From Aquimarina sp. (lineage in GTDB: Bacteria; Bacteroidota; Bacteroidia; Flavobacteriales; Flavobacteriaceae): 13,468 bases of DNA. The notes below the pieces were generated by a model, which was not told where the DNA came from, searched no databases, and saw only the letters and a program-made list of their open reading frames with translations. The position numbers were made by a program, and so were the translations under genes. Where the stretch lies: positions 1 to 13,468 of the forward strand of contig NZVW01000104.1 of the NCBI GenBank assembly GCA_002697475.1, written 5' to 3'. This document shows, one piece after another, positions 1 through 6,959 of the stretch (positions within the stretch are counted from its first letter, which is position 1; each line of letters begins with the position of its first letter).

Positions 1-2
1 AC

Positions 3-125
3 CGACTTGTAAAATGTGCAAGAGGGAATGGGTCTTCGCAAGAGGGCAGACTTGCGGGTGCTGTCAGTATTGGGACCAGAAATGGAACGCCTGTGACTTT
101 CTCTGAGTTATTGCAAAGTTTATAG
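3..125 (+). other. Ambiguous 3' tail of a gene entering from the left edge
   Basis: The first 119 bases look more GC-rich than the rest of the window. On the plus strand the frame beginning at base 3 is open from the edge to a TAG at 123-125 and would end in a peptide finishing TPVTFSELLQSL. The frame beginning at base 2 is also open, to a TGA at 104-106, and gives a cysteine- and tryptophan-rich tail (CKMCKREW, then TCGCC). I recognise neither product and cannot decide between them. The minus strand also has a frame open through to the edge, so even the strand is uncertain. If a plus-strand gene ends here, it converges on the isomerase gene with a few bases of overlap. Confidence 0.25.
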
Positions 126-2003
126 TTCCTTTAACCATTGCTTTTCGATATCATCCTGGTAATCGTTAATCACCGCACCCTTTACCTCTTCGAATGATTG
201 AATATATGGTAATACTACCTCATCAATAAAGATTAACGTATAAAATTTATTTGATTCTTCAATGGTATAGGATCCTTTCTCAAGAGGCTTAATACTTTTT
301 ATACTCTCTGCATTTTTATCAACTTCTTCTTCAGAGAATAGTACTGAATTCTCCTCTCCATTGAACTTCTCTTTTATAGCAGAATATTGCTTACCAGACT
401 TTAAATCTTTTACGATTAGCTCTATCTGTGACTTTTCAGATGCAGATGCCTTAACTAGTTTATAAGTCAATTCTTTTTTATAATCTTCCTTATGTTCCTG
501 ATAGTATTTCTTGAGCTCAACGGTATCCCCCTTGGCTGCATTCCATATTTTAGATTCCATAAGATCGAATAGCAATAGTCCATCTCTATATTCATTTAAC
601 ACATCAGCATAATCCTGATTATCTCTTTCAAGATTAGCTTCATAATAACGTAATAAAGCATCTTCTGTAAAAGAAGTAATGTAAGTATCGACGAATTTAC
701 CCTTGTCCTGAGCCGCCACTAATTTGGCCTGTCTTGGTTTCAAGTACTCAGCAAAATCGTTATAAGTGTATACTTTATCTTTAATAGTAAAAACTTTAGT
801 AGCCATTACAGAAGTGTCAGTAAGCATATCCTCCACACTTTTTCCTTTATCAAATTGAGATGTAAAATAACCGGCCACCTCATCATTAATTTCAACACTA
901 TACTTCTCTTTCAACGACTTGATAAAAGATTCGCTAATCAATTTTGATCGGCTATCTCTTTTGATCATTTTGTTAAGTTCAGCCTTTTGCTCTTCGAATG
1001 TTTTAGGCGGATATTTTTTAATCAGTTTAATGATATGCCAGCCATACTGGGTTTGTATAGGGTCAGAAATCTCACCTGATTGAGATAGAGCAAAAGCTAC
1101 ATTTTCAAACTTTTCGGAGTTTAAGGATCCCTTTCCAAACTTATTTATTTTCCCGCCATTTCGAGCAGTGTTTTTATCGTCGCTAAACTGTTTTGCTAAA
1201 GACTCAAAAGAAGCTCCATTCTTTAACTGAGTTTCTATTTGCTTAATTTTTTGCTCAGCCTGCTCCATACTTGTCATTTTATCGACAGCAATCATAATAT
1301 GAGCAACTTCTACCTCGCCCTCTACTTTTTCTTTCTGATTAACTTTCAGAATATGATATCCAAACTGTGTTTTAAACGGTTCAGAAATATCTCCGACCTT
1401 AGTATTGTATGCTGCACTCTCAAACGGATAAACCATTCTGAATGCCGAGAACCAACCTAAGTCGCCTCCATTCTGGGCAGCAGAAGGATCTTCGCTATAT
1501 TGCTTTGCTACATCAGTAAAATTGGCACCATTAACAATCTTGTTTCTAGCCTCAGAAATTCTTTTAAATGCTTTTGATGTATCCGCCGGAGATGCATCAG
1601 ATGCTAACCTGATTAAAATATGACTGGCGTTGACCCTTTGCTGTAAACGATCATACGCTTCTCTAACTAAAGCTTCAGTAGACTCAGTATCAGTCAAATA
1701 ACCAGATGCCAATTGTTTTTTATACCCCTCAAGCTCTTTTTTATAGGATTCTTTATCGTCTAAACCAATAGATTTTGCTTCCTCAAGCTTTAGCTTATAA
1801 TTGATAAAAAGTCTCAGATATTCATCGACATCCTTCTGGGATTCGTCTTTAACCAGATCGATATTCTTTAAATATACTTTTTTGAATTCTGAAACTGCAA
1901 CGGGTTTGTCATTGATAGATAATAAAGTCTCATCACTCAATTGAGCGTTAGCAACTGATGAGAATATAAGCCCTGCGAAAAATAATTTCAAAGATTTATG
2001 CAT
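120..2003 (-). CDS. SurA-like periplasmic peptidyl-prolyl cis-trans isomerase with two parvulin domains
   Basis: The 627-residue product is a predicted exported chaperone and prolyl isomerase for unfolded outer-membrane proteins. A signal peptide occupies about residues 1-20 (cleavage near SVANA-Q). An N-terminal helical chaperone-type region runs to about 120. Two parvulin (PpiC) domains follow: about 122-222 (HIL at H128, FGYHILK with H217) and about 231-328 (AHIMI at H235, YGWHIIK with H323). A long C-terminal region (330-627) has no motif I recognise. The layout matches SurA-type proteins, but the product is longer than E. coli SurA because of this tail. A longer reading to 2111 is possible, but it would put 36 extra residues before the signal peptide and place the promoter inside the gene, so I chose ATG at 2003. 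The divergent chaperone-type gene ompH lies 1 kb away. Family assignment is firm; the client range is inference. Confidence 0.93.
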   Translation of the reverse strand: MHKSLKLFFAGLIFSSVANAQLSDETLLSINDKPVAVSEFKKVYLKNIDLVKDESQKDVDEYLRLFINYKLKLEEAKSIGLDDKESYKKELEGYKKQLASGYLTDTESTEALVREAYDRLQQRVNASHILIRLASDASPADTSKAFKRISEARNKIVNGANFTDVAKQYSEDPSAAQNGGDLGWFSAFRMVYPFESAAYNTKVGDISEPFKTQFGYHILKVNQKEKVEGEVEVAHIMIAVDKMTSMEQAEQKIKQIETQLKNGASFESLAKQFSDDKNTARNGGKINKFGKGSLNSEKFENVAFALSQSGEISDPIQTQYGWHIIKLIKKYPPKTFEEQKAELNKMIKRDSRSKLISESFIKSLKEKYSVEINDEVAGYFTSQFDKGKSVEDMLTDTSVMATKVFTIKDKVYTYNDFAEYLKPRQAKLVAAQDKGKFVDTYITSFTEDALLRYYEANLERDNQDYADVLNEYRDGLLLFDLMESKIWNAAKGDTVELKKYYQEHKEDYKKELTYKLVKASASEKSQIELIVKDLKSGKQYSAIKEKFNGEENSVLFSEEEVDKNAESIKSIKPLEKGSYTIEESNKFYTLIFIDEVVLPYIQSFEEVKGAVINDYQDDIEKQWLKEL

Positions 2004-2034
2004 AATGATTTGATCGTAAAAATCCTGAATCGGA

Positions 2035-2064
2035 CAAAAATAACAATTAATATACGTTAAACAA
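2035..2064 (-). promoter_or_regulatory. Bacteroidota-type promoter for the SurA-like gene
   Basis: Read on the minus strand, TTG (2064-2062) is followed by a 19-base spacer and TATTTTTG (2042-2035). This is an exact match to the TTG / TAnnTTTG pattern of the primary sigma factor in Flavobacteria. Transcription would begin near 2028, giving a leader of about 25 bases to the ATG at 2003. The fit of position and spacing supports the shorter start. Confidence 0.65.
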
Positions 2065-2164
2065 GATTTATTGATAACGAAACCCAGAACTAACATAGTA
2101 TTAACTTTCAAAAATAATTCTAAGGGTGTATATTGGCATCAACAAACAACCTAACTCATAAATC

Positions 2165-2617
2165 ATGGAATATACCGCTGAAATTGTCATTGACCTTCCG
2201 CGCGATAAGGTCATTGAAAAATTTGACAATGAAGAGAATATGAAACACTGGCAAAAAGGACTAGTCAGTATGGAGCATATAAGTGGAAAGCAGGGAGAAG
2301 TGGGTGCGACCTCAAAATTAAGATACCACATAGGCGGAAGAGAGATAGAAATGATAGAAACTATGACGTTTAAGGATGCTCCTGATGCATTTCATCTAAC
2401 TTTTGATGCTAAAAATGTCTATAATATTCAGGAAAATTATTTTGAAGAAATCTCCTCGGATTCCACAAAATGGATTTCTAAGAATGAATTTAAGTTTAAT
2501 GGCTTTATGAAAATAATGGGAATGCTTATGCCAAAGGCTTTTAAAAAACAGACGTTGAACTATATGAAAGACTTTAAAGCTTTTGCTGAAGAAGGAAAAA
2601 GTGTATTAACCGATTAA
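2165..2617 (+). CDS. SRPBCC-fold (START / polyketide cyclase-like) protein
   Basis: The 150-residue cytosolic protein has no signal peptide. It begins with the alternating strand typical of SRPBCC proteins (MEYTAEIVIDLP, then DKVIEKFDNEENMKHWQKGL), in which an N-terminal strand is followed by a helix carrying the W of the 'W-..-G' segment. It ends in a long helix (KQTLNYMKDFKAFAEEG) that would pack in the helix-grip fold and enclose a hydrophobic pocket. The length suits a single domain. The ligand cannot be read from sequence. The gene is divergent from the isomerase gene (161 bp between start codons) and is followed 12 bp later by the 80-codon gene, so the two probably form an operon. A weak -7-like TATATTGG lies at 2129-2136, without a convincing upstream element. 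Confidence 0.82.
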   Translation: MEYTAEIVIDLPRDKVIEKFDNEENMKHWQKGLVSMEHISGKQGEVGATSKLRYHIGGREIEMIETMTFKDAPDAFHLTFDAKNVYNIQENYFEEISSDSTKWISKNEFKFNGFMKIMGMLMPKAFKKQTLNYMKDFKAFAEEGKSVLTD

Positions 2618-2619
2618 AT

Positions 2620-2632
2620 AAGGATATTCTTG
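2620..2632 (+). promoter_or_regulatory. Shine-Dalgarno site that sets the TTG start
   Basis: AAGGA at 2620-2624, a five-base spacer, then TTG at 2630. It is the clearest ribosome-binding site in the window, and it supports TTG initiation of the small gene. Confidence 0.6.
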
Positions 2633-2872
2633 ACAGAAAGAAAGTTAAAGCTTATTTGGGATTTTAGAGGACCTGTCGCCAATAAAACTGCAGAGCATCA
2701 CGCTATTCACTTAAAGGAATACGCCATTGCAGAAGGCATAGCTTATTTAAAGATTGATGTAATAGCAATTAATGAAATGCATAGTATCGCCTACATTGCG
2801 GTAATGGAATCCGTTATGAAAAAAGTAAGAGATGACCTAAAGCCACACAGGGGACAACTCTATGAAGATTAA
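2630..2872 (+). CDS. Small conserved-looking protein of unknown function, TTG start
   Basis: The 80-residue soluble product is not a family I can name. The initiation codon is TTG at 2630, preceded five bases earlier by AAGGA (2620-2624), an unusually clear Shine-Dalgarno site for this phylum. That site decides the start and argues the reading is real. The protein is rich in histidine and charged residues near its N-terminus (FRGPVANKTAEHHAIHL), followed by a helix and a hydrophobic strand (YLKIDVIAI), and ends KPHRGQLYED. It has no signal peptide, membrane segment or cysteine. It follows the SRPBCC gene by 12 bp on the same strand, so co-transcription is likely and the two products may share a process. 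That functional link is inference. Confidence 0.75.
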   Translation: MTERKLKLIWDFRGPVANKTAEHHAIHLKEYAIAEGIAYLKIDVIAINEMHSIAYIAVMESVMKKVRDDLKPHRGQLYED

Positions 2873-2893
2873 TTTATTAAAAAAAGTAAAGGC

Positions 2894-2908
2894 TGGCACG
2901 TATATTGT
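2894..2908 (+). promoter_or_regulatory. Candidate sigma-54 (RpoN) -24/-12 promoter for the ompH-family gene
   Basis: TGGCACG (2894-2900), four bases, then TTGT (2905-2908). The RpoN consensus is TGGCACG-N4-TTGC, so only the final base of the -12 element differs, and the spacing is exact. It lies 52 bases before the ATG at 2961; the start site would fall near 2920. A primary-sigma -7 element overlaps that start site (see next entry). It is the only TGGCACG-N4-TTG arrangement I found in the window. Confidence 0.5.
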
Positions 2909-2919
2909 TTCTCTCCTTT

Positions 2920-2927
2920 TATATTTG
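2920..2927 (+). promoter_or_regulatory. TATATTTG, -7 element before the ompH-family gene
   Basis: This is an exact TAnnTTTG match, 33 bases before the ATG. No TTG lies at the normal 17-20 base distance upstream, so the -33 half is weak. It overlaps the start site expected from the sigma-54-like element, so the gene may have two alternative promoters or only one of these may be real. Confidence 0.45.
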
Positions 2928-2960
2928 CAAAAATTAAAAATTTAGAAAAACAGAAATCCA

Positions 2961-3476
2961 ATGAAAAAAATCATAGTATTACTTTTTACTGCTATTATAA
3001 GTATTTCAGTGAATGCGCAATCTAAGACAGGAACTATTGATAGTGAATACATCTTATCTCAAATGCCTGAACTTACTAAGGTTGAAGAAGACCTGAAAGC
3101 CTATAACAAAAAGCTTGAAGATGAGTTAAAAGTAAAAGTAGATAACTATCAGGCTAAGGTTAAAGAATATCAGGAAAAAGTAGCAAGTTTTACTGATCCT
3201 ATGAAAAAAACGAAGCAAGAAGAAATTATCAATATGGAAAATGAAATTGCCAAGTTTAGACAAAACGGTTCGCAGTTAGTACAGATAGAACAAAATCGTC
3301 TTTTACAACCATTATATCAAAAGATAGGAAAAGCTTTAGAAGAAGTAGCTAAAGCGGAAAAGTATACACAGGTATTTACTATTACTACCAGTGGCTTAGC
3401 GTATGTAGATCCTAACTACGACTTGACTAAAAAAGTAGCTGCTAAGTTAGGCATCAACCTGGAAGCTGGTAAATAA
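2961..3476 (+). CDS. OmpH/Skp-family periplasmic chaperone
   Basis: The 171-residue exported protein belongs to the OmpH (Skp) family. These are trimeric, jellyfish-shaped chaperones that hold outer-membrane beta-barrel proteins in the periplasm. A signal peptide covers residues 1-19 (cleavage SVNA-Q). The mature start (KTGTIDSEYILSQMPE) matches the family's first strand and turn. A charged coiled-coil region at about 35-115 forms the tentacle arms. The C-terminal body ends with FTITTSGLAYVDPNYDLT, the conserved strand and Asp-Pro-turn segment of bacteroidal OmpH proteins. Length is normal. The gene stands alone between its own promoter region and a strong terminator, not beside bamA as in many genomes, so it is probably one of several paralogues. 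The nearby SurA-like gene suggests a shared role in outer-membrane protein delivery. Confidence 0.92.
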   Translation: MKKIIVLLFTAIISISVNAQSKTGTIDSEYILSQMPELTKVEEDLKAYNKKLEDELKVKVDNYQAKVKEYQEKVASFTDPMKKTKQEEIINMENEIAKFRQNGSQLVQIEQNRLLQPLYQKIGKALEEVAKAEKYTQVFTITTSGLAYVDPNYDLTKKVAAKLGINLEAGK

Positions 3477-3494
3477 TAAAATGATAACAGTATA

Positions 3495-3523
3495 AAAAAA
3501 CGCGCCTATCTGGCGCGTTTTTT
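3495..3523. terminator. Bidirectional intrinsic terminator between convergent genes
   Basis: The arms AAAAAACGCGCC and GGCGCGTTTTTT are perfectly complementary around a TATCT loop, giving a GC-rich six-pair core. An A tract precedes it and a T tract follows it, so it can stop transcription from both the ompH-family gene (ends 3476) and the TPR gene (ends 3526). Confidence 0.92.
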
Positions 3524-3525
3524 AT

Positions 3526-4359
3526 TTATAAATCTTTAAGCTCTTTGAGCTTGTCTTCAACCTGCATGGCATATATTTCATTATACACCTCTTTGTACGG
3601 ATCAGATTTCTTGTAGCCTTTTTTTATTAAACCTAAAGCTATTTCTAAATCCTTAATAGCTTTTTGTTTTTTATCCAATTTAAGATACGTTAGCCCTCTA
3701 TAATAATAGGCCATTGAAGATTTGTCATAAATTTTAAGAGTACTATTATAATCGTCCAAAGCTTTTTCCAGCTCTCCCAAATAATCATAACTAATTCCTC
3801 TATATACAAATGCGGAATAATCTATATGGTCTTCACCCTCTTCTTCTATGGCCTTAGTAAACTCTATGATTGCTTCTTCGTGTCTTCCAAGAGCCTGTAG
3901 AACTTCGCCCTTAAGAAAATTCACATTTTCACCCCAGGCATAATCTACCTTATCCGGAGTATAGTCATCATATTGATTTAAATATTGAAGTGCTCTATCA
4001 TAGTCCTTATACAAATCTGTCATGAGCCAGGCGGTATAGTACAACGTCTCTTCAGGGTTTAATTCCATTGCCTTTTGTAAAAGAGGAAAAGCAATATGAT
4101 AGTCTCCAATCTTGCTATGCGGAATCGATTTATTTTTATAATATTCAGCATTATCAGGGTCTAAGATAATTAAGAAATCGTAGTACTTTTGACCTGTAAT
4201 GCTTCCCTGAAGATACGGAGACTTTTTATACATTATCTCTTCTATCTTTTGTTTCTTCTCCTCTTCTGATAAATCTTTAAATGTATTCTTCTTAGTCGTA
4301 CAGGAGACTATAAATACTATGGAACAAAAGCTAAGGATATATGCGTGTAATTTTTCCAT
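3526..4359 (-). CDS. TPR-repeat lipoprotein
   Basis: The 277-residue product is a predicted lipoprotein. The hydrophobic leader ends in the lipobox-like IVSC with C20 as the lipidated residue, and the following TTKKN lets it stand at a membrane surface. About four tetratricopeptide repeats follow, near 71-103, 145-175, 183-214 and 217-246. The clearest carry GRHEEAIIEFTKAI, GELEKALDDYNSTL and DKKQKAIKDLEIAL, the A/G and small-residue pattern of TPR helices. Such repeats are protein-binding scaffolds; the partner is unknown. I chose ATG at 4359. An in-frame TTG two codons earlier (4365) is possible. The gene overlaps the end of the preceding lipoprotein gene by 29 bp, which points to translational coupling within the guaB-led run. 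Confidence 0.85.
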   Translation of the reverse strand: MEKLHAYILSFCSIVFIVSCTTKKNTFKDLSEEEKKQKIEEIMYKKSPYLQGSITGQKYYDFLIILDPDNAEYYKNKSIPHSKIGDYHIAFPLLQKAMELNPEETLYYTAWLMTDLYKDYDRALQYLNQYDDYTPDKVDYAWGENVNFLKGEVLQALGRHEEAIIEFTKAIEEEGEDHIDYSAFVYRGISYDYLGELEKALDDYNSTLKIYDKSSMAYYYRGLTYLKLDKKQKAIKDLEIALGLIKKGYKKSDPYKEVYNEIYAMQVEDKLKELKDL

Positions 4360-5419
4360 CTTCAATTCTGTAGTTTAAGTATTTATAGGTATCAATAGCT
4401 TCACCGGCTTGATTCCTTCCGGGAATCCAATCCTGCAATGTTTTTGAAATAGATAATAGTTGGTCATAAATAGCTGCTGAAAAATCTTTTAGCTTATAAT
4501 CAAAATCAAAAGACTGAGATTCAAACAATCCTGCTCTGCCTTCACAATTCACCACAAACCTAACCTGAAAGATTCCTGATTCTGTATTGTCCACAGGCAC
4601 TATATATTTTTCAGCTATGATTTTTCTAATCGCATATAAACCTCCATTATAGGCAGTACCTTTATAATAATACCTATCTAAAGGATTATTTTTATTGATA
4701 TACATATTACAGAGTTGAAAAGCATTAGGTTTAGTAAAACTCTGCTCCTCCTTTTCAACAGACGAGTAGTAAATATTTTGGAAAGCACCATCCCTTAAAC
4801 CATATGTTACAAAGCTACTGTCAGTCCATTGAAAAAGCTGTTCCACAAATTGAGTATCCCTATTACAGTCTAACTGATTTCCTTTTTTAAATAAGAACCA
4901 TTGATTCTTATAGTTCTTTAGGTCGTAGCAATATTTATTATATAGTGAATCTTCGGTTTTTTTAAACAACAGATCCTTGTTTTCTTTAAATCGATACAAG
5001 CCTTTGCTATGTTCCCAGTCAGAAGTATATAATCTGGATTCCAATTCTTTTTTAGACAAAAGCGCTGAAGTCTCTTTTATTCGAACACCCAATAGTCTAT
5101 TGAAATACAAAACCCCATCAGTTATAGAAAATTGATCTTTTGCTATGACCTGATCTCCAACCTGCAGCGAATCATCTTTAAACTTTAAGACACTTGATGA
5201 TAAAACCTTATCCTGAAAATCTTTTATATATAAAGAGTCCTTGGCAAACTCAAAAATTCCCGTAGAAGGTTTATAGAACTCTTCATCAAGCTCTACTGCT
5301 GACATTACCCATTCTCCCGACAGGTTATCATAATTAAATTCCGTTTCTTCCTGGGAACAGGAAGGAATAAATACCCCCAGAAACAAGAAAACTAAAGGCA
5401 ATACCTTTAGTTTTCTCAT
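4331..5419 (-). CDS. Lipoprotein with a TonB-C-like C-terminal domain
   Basis: The 362-residue product starts with a leader ending in FIPSC, so C21 is the likely lipidated cysteine. ATG at 5419 gives a normal-length signal; the alternative at 5440 would add seven residues before the positively charged MRKLK, so I prefer 5419. Residues about 30-220 are strand-rich (LSGEWVMSAVEL and later FEFAKDSLYI), a pattern seen in lipocalin-like lipoproteins of this phylum. Residues about 255-350 resemble the TonB C-terminal fold: GIFQVRFVVNCEGRAG, a helix, then DWIPGRNQAGEAIDTYKYL, matching the usual 'V-x-F-x-V ... G ... W-x-P-G ... G' path. No transmembrane energy-transducing helix is present, so it is not a normal TonB. 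The gene begins 33 bp after guaB and overlaps the TPR gene. Function is unknown; the domain call is moderate. Confidence 0.78.
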   Translation of the reverse strand: MRKLKVLPLVFLFLGVFIPSCSQEETEFNYDNLSGEWVMSAVELDEEFYKPSTGIFEFAKDSLYIKDFQDKVLSSSVLKFKDDSLQVGDQVIAKDQFSITDGVLYFNRLLGVRIKETSALLSKKELESRLYTSDWEHSKGLYRFKENKDLLFKKTEDSLYNKYCYDLKNYKNQWFLFKKGNQLDCNRDTQFVEQLFQWTDSSFVTYGLRDGAFQNIYYSSVEKEEQSFTKPNAFQLCNMYINKNNPLDRYYYKGTAYNGGLYAIRKIIAEKYIVPVDNTESGIFQVRFVVNCEGRAGLFESQSFDFDYKLKDFSAAIYDQLLSISKTLQDWIPGRNQAGEAIDTYKYLNYRIEDGKITRIYP

Positions 5420-5452
5420 ATATATATGTGCTATTTGCATCTCAAAATCGAA

Positions 5453-6928
5453 TTAGCTTCTACTATAATTAGGAGCTTCTTTAGTTATGGTAACATTATG
5501 AGGATGACTCTCTGTAATACCACTGGATGTAAGTCTAACAAAACGAGCTTTTTCTTTAAGATGTTCAATGTCTTTGGCTCCACAATATCCCATTCCTGCG
5601 CGCAGACCGCCTACAAACTGATGGATGCTTTCTATTAAATCACCTTTATAGGCTACTCTACCTACTATACCTTCAGGAACTAATTTCTTAATATCATCTT
5701 CCACATCCTGAAAATAACGATCCTTAGAACCTTGTTTCATAGCCTCCACAGATCCCATTCCTCGATACGTTTTGTATTTTCTTCCTTCGTATATGATAGT
5801 TTCTCCAGGAGATTCTTTAGTACCTGCCAGCAATGAACCTAACATCACACAATCTGCACCAGCTGCAATTGCTTTAGGAATATCTCCTGTATATCTTATA
5901 CCTCCGTCTGCAATCACCGGAACACCAGATCCTTTAATCGCTGCTGCTACCTCAAGAACTGCAGAAAATTGAGGGAATCCAACCCCGGCCACTACTCTTG
6001 TTGTACATATAGATCCCGGACCGATTCCTACTTTAACAGCATCTGCTCCTGCTTCAACTAAATATTTTGCAGCTTCTGCTGTGGCAATATTCCCTACGAT
6101 GACTTCAAGATCGGGAAATTTTGATTTCACTTCTTTCAACACACTCACCACACCTTTAGTATGTCCGTGAGCCGTATCAATAACCACTGCATCCACGCCA
6201 GCATTTACTAATGCTTCTGCTCTATCTACTGCATCACCAGTAACACCAATAGCAGCGGCTACTCTAAGTCTACCTAATTTATCTTTATTCGCCATAGGCT
6301 TTAAGGTTAGTTTAGTAATATCCCTAAACGTAATCAAACCTACTAACTTATAATTTTCGTCTACTACCGGTAGCTTTTCTATTTTATTATTTTGAAGAAT
6401 AACCTCAGCTTCCTGCAATGAAGTCCCTGCACCCACAGTTACCAGATTTTCGCTTGTCATTACCTCAGATATAGGCCTGTCTTCATTTTTTTCAAAACGA
6501 AGATCCCTGTTTGTAACGATACCGATAAGTTTATCTTCGCTATCTACAATTGGGATTCCTCCGATACTATGCTCGCGCATATTGTTTTTAGCGTCCATAA
6601 CTTTAGCATCTATAGGCAAAGTCACCGGATCTATGATCATTCCACTCTCTGCTCTCTTTACCTTACGTACCTTCAGTGCCTGCTCTTCAATGGTCATATT
6701 CTTATGCAAAACACCTATACCACCTTCCTGTGCCATAGCTATAGCCATACGACTTTCTGTAACTGTATCCATAGCTGCAGATACAATAGGTACATTAAGT
6801 GTAATGTTTCTAGTAAATTTTGTCTGAATATTTACCTCTCTGGGTAGAATTTCTGAATAGGCCGGAACCAGAAGTACGTCGTCATAGGTTAAACCTTCAC
6901 CTACAATCTTAGACTCGTGTGCTGTCAT
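5453..6928 (-). CDS. guaB: IMP dehydrogenase
   Basis: The cytosolic enzyme oxidises inosine monophosphate to xanthosine monophosphate with NAD, the committed step of guanine nucleotide synthesis. At 491 residues its length is typical. The barrel begins with GLTYDDVLLVPAYSEILP (12-29). Two CBS domains, which bind adenine or guanine nucleotides as regulators, lie at about 96-150 and 155-210. Substrate and phosphate contacts are visible in GIGPGSICTTR with the catalytic C308, and DGGIRYTGD (341-349). The flap follows as YRGMGS (388-393), with R424 of the EGIVGRVAYKG flap in place. All key residues are present. It is the first gene of a minus-strand run with two lipoprotein genes. Expression may be governed by the palindrome next to its start. 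Confidence 0.98.
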   Translation of the reverse strand: MTAHESKIVGEGLTYDDVLLVPAYSEILPREVNIQTKFTRNITLNVPIVSAAMDTVTESRMAIAMAQEGGIGVLHKNMTIEEQALKVRKVKRAESGMIIDPVTLPIDAKVMDAKNNMREHSIGGIPIVDSEDKLIGIVTNRDLRFEKNEDRPISEVMTSENLVTVGAGTSLQEAEVILQNNKIEKLPVVDENYKLVGLITFRDITKLTLKPMANKDKLGRLRVAAAIGVTGDAVDRAEALVNAGVDAVVIDTAHGHTKGVVSVLKEVKSKFPDLEVIVGNIATAEAAKYLVEAGADAVKVGIGPGSICTTRVVAGVGFPQFSAVLEVAAAIKGSGVPVIADGGIRYTGDIPKAIAAGADCVMLGSLLAGTKESPGETIIYEGRKYKTYRGMGSVEAMKQGSKDRYFQDVEDDIKKLVPEGIVGRVAYKGDLIESIHQFVGGLRAGMGYCGAKDIEHLKEKARFVRLTSSGITESHPHNVTITKEAPNYSRS

Positions 6929-6949
6929 CGCAATTAAAATTTAATTGCG
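6929..6949. promoter_or_regulatory. Perfect 10-bp inverted repeat abutting the guaB start codon
   Basis: CGCAATTAAA (6929-6938) and TTTAATTGCG (6940-6949) are exact reverse complements around one central base. The palindrome fills the space between the -7 element (6952-6959) and the guaB ATG (6928), so it covers the expected transcription start and the translation-initiation region. It could be an operator for a dimeric repressor, or a 5' mRNA hairpin limiting translation. Confidence 0.55.
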
Positions 6950-6951
6950 TG

Positions 6952-6959
6952 CAAATATA
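6952..6959 (-). promoter_or_regulatory. TATATTTG, -7 element of the guaB promoter
   Basis: Read on the minus strand this is an exact TAnnTTTG match, 24 bases before the guaB ATG. No clear TTG sits 17-20 bases further upstream. The expected start site (about 6945) lies inside the adjacent palindrome. Confidence 0.55.

Noticed and set aside
2004..2111. N-terminal extension of the SurA-like protein by 36 residues
   Set aside because: It would bury a good promoter in coding sequence and put a second hydrophobic stretch before a normal signal peptide.
5772..5972. Plus-strand reading of 66 codons inside guaB
   Set aside because: It lies antisense to the highly conserved catalytic region of IMP dehydrogenase, and the opposite-strand gene fully explains the sequence.
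6569..6847. Two overlapping plus-strand readings of 81 and 92 codons inside guaB
   Set aside because: They are antisense shadows of the CBS and N-terminal barrel coding sequence, with no independent signals.
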